5,997 bases of DNA. It comes from Gammaproteobacteria bacterium. Its GTDB lineage: Bacteria > Pseudomonadota > Gammaproteobacteria > GCA-001735895. The position numbers were made by a program, and so were the translations under genes. How positions within the stretch are numbered: the stretch's first letter is position 1; each line of letters opens with the position of its first letter. The notes below the pieces were generated by a model. That model had not been told where the DNA came from. It did not search any database and saw only the letters and a program-made list of their open reading frames with translations. Positions 5,173 through 5,997 of this stretch are shown piece by piece. Where the stretch lies: contig JAOUJX010000265.1 of NCBI GenBank assembly GCA_029882955.1, positions 1 through 5,997 on the forward strand, read 5' to 3'.

Positions 5173-5997
5173 TGGCAAAAGTAGTGAAACCACTTACAGA
5201 CACCTAGGTTAAACAGGCAAAATCCAGAGAAAAGGAATATAACCTGGCTGATGGCAATGGCCTTTATCTCAGAATTAAGCCTATCGGCACCAAAACCTGG
5301 ATATTCAACTATTCAAGACCCTACACCAGAAAACGCGCTAATCTCAGTCTGGGCGCCTATCCAGACCTGTCGCTAGCCGATGCCAGAAGAGAAACACGAC
5401 GCTTCAACGGATTACTGGCGACAAATGTCGATCCGAAAGAACACAGACTCGAAGAAAACAAGAAACAGAACGAAGCTATGAGTTTGACGTTCGAATATAC
5501 CGCCAGAAAATGGCTCAAACTCAAGGAAGCCAGCGTATCAAAAAATTATTACAATAAAATCTCAAATCGACTGGAATCCTACGTTTTTCCAAAGTTAGGG
5601 AAAATGCCTCTACATAAAATTAACGCCGTCGAAGCCATCGAAGCCATCACGCCTGTTGCAGACCGGGGCAAACTCGAAACAGTCAAAAAGTTATGCCGTT
5701 GGATCAACGAAATCATGGTGTACTCTGTCAATACCGGCATGGTTCACGCTAACCCACTGTCTGGTATAGGCAAAGCATTTAACGCACCCAAGGTCGTCAA
5801 CCTGCCTACGCTACGGCCAGAAGAATTACCCGAATTAATGCTGCGAATCAACAACGCGAGTATCAAGCTGGTGACCCGATGCCTGATTGAATGGCAACTC
5901 CACACCATGGTTCGCCCGAATGAGGCGGCCGGTGCCCGGTGGGATGAAATCGATACCGAAAAAGCCCTGTGGATCATCCCACCAGAAAGAATGAAAA
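5172..5997 (+). pseudogene. P4-type tyrosine recombinase (integrase), amber at codon 12, runs off right edge
   Basis: Site-specific recombinase that would integrate and excise an element at the neighbouring tRNA-Leu. Read from the ATG at 5172-5174 (GGAG 7 nt upstream), it begins MAKVVKPLTDT and then meets TAG at 5205-5207. After it the frame stays open for 790 nt to the window edge. Family features are clear on both sides of the stop: the arm-binding domain (PF13356/DUF4102-like, codons about 8-100: YNLADGNGLYLRIKPIGTKT, then LSLGAYPDLSLADAR and VDPKEHR); a SAM-like core-binding domain (about 106-200); and the start of the catalytic domain with box I HTMVRPNEAAGARWDEID, Arg248. The HxxR box and Tyr nucleophile lie outside. 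The first usual start after the stop is ATG 5478, which would lose the arm domain. Nine of 20 Arg codons after the stop are AGA, suggestive of foreign origin. The gene is probably inactivated, unless the stop is read through or is a sequencing error. Confidence 0.85.

Noticed and set aside
5153..5212. Small 19-codon frame (ATG 5153 to TAA 5210-5212) spanning the int start and running past the amber in another frame
   Set aside because: No ribosome binding site before it, no start nearby to reinitiate on, and no slippery sequence that would bring ribosomes into the int frame; best seen as chance.
5631..5648. Tandem duplication of GAAGCCATC within int
   Set aside because: The encoded VEAIEAITPV region has the length expected for the family, so the repeat is likely coincidental codon choice rather than an insertion.
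5744..5977. Minus-strand open frame of 77 codons within int
   Set aside because: Antisense to a clear integrase reading frame with box I motif; no support of its own.

Overview
The window is a chromosomal segment from a gammaproteobacterium, probably not an enterobacterium. It joins a conserved ribosomal/RNA-metabolism operon (minus strand, 7-4813) to what looks like the left end of an integrated element at a tRNA-Leu gene (plus strand, 4912-5997). The minus-strand order rnr - rlmB - rpsF - rpsR - polytopic membrane protein matches the order I know from Pseudomonas and relatives, where rplI and dnaB follow. The primosomal gene priB, which lies between rpsF and rpsR in enterobacteria, is absent: only 2 nt separate the two genes here.

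The operon is tightly packed. rnr and rlmB overlap by 4 nt (ATGA), rpsF and rpsR are 2 nt apart, and rpsR and the membrane gene are 18 nt apart. The only sizeable gap inside it (1668-1745) holds a candidate S6:S18-binding leader: a stem with a bulged CCG and a small inner hairpin, beginning 4 nt after the rlmB stop. The genes share a theme. RNase R degrades structured RNA and takes part in rRNA quality control, RlmB methylates 23S rRNA, and S6 and S18 are 30S platform proteins that bind as a pair. The membrane protein has no known role.

From 4814 to 4911 is a divergent promoter region. The plus-strand side has a consensus -35 (TTGACA), a TATATT -10 and a GC-rich discriminator typical of stringently controlled stable-RNA promoters, and drives a complete tRNA-Leu(CAG) with encoded CCA (4912-4998). 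After an AT-rich, repeat-bearing 173-nt spacer comes a P4-type tyrosine integrase gene that runs off the right edge. The integrase frame is interrupted by an in-frame amber codon at codon 12 (5205-5207). The rest of the frame is intact to the window end and keeps the catalytic box I arginine. The layout indicates a genomic island or satellite prophage inserted at the 3' end of tRNA-Leu, with its cargo beyond the window.

The operon genes are ordinary and confidently assigned. The parts worth a second look are the amber mutation, which falls exactly on the methylatable C of what would have been a Dcm site, the nested inverted repeats over the integrase ribosome binding site, the 10-nt-phased repeats beside the tRNA, and the rpsF leader. 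No new defence or metabolic system is visible; any such cargo would be to the right of 5997.
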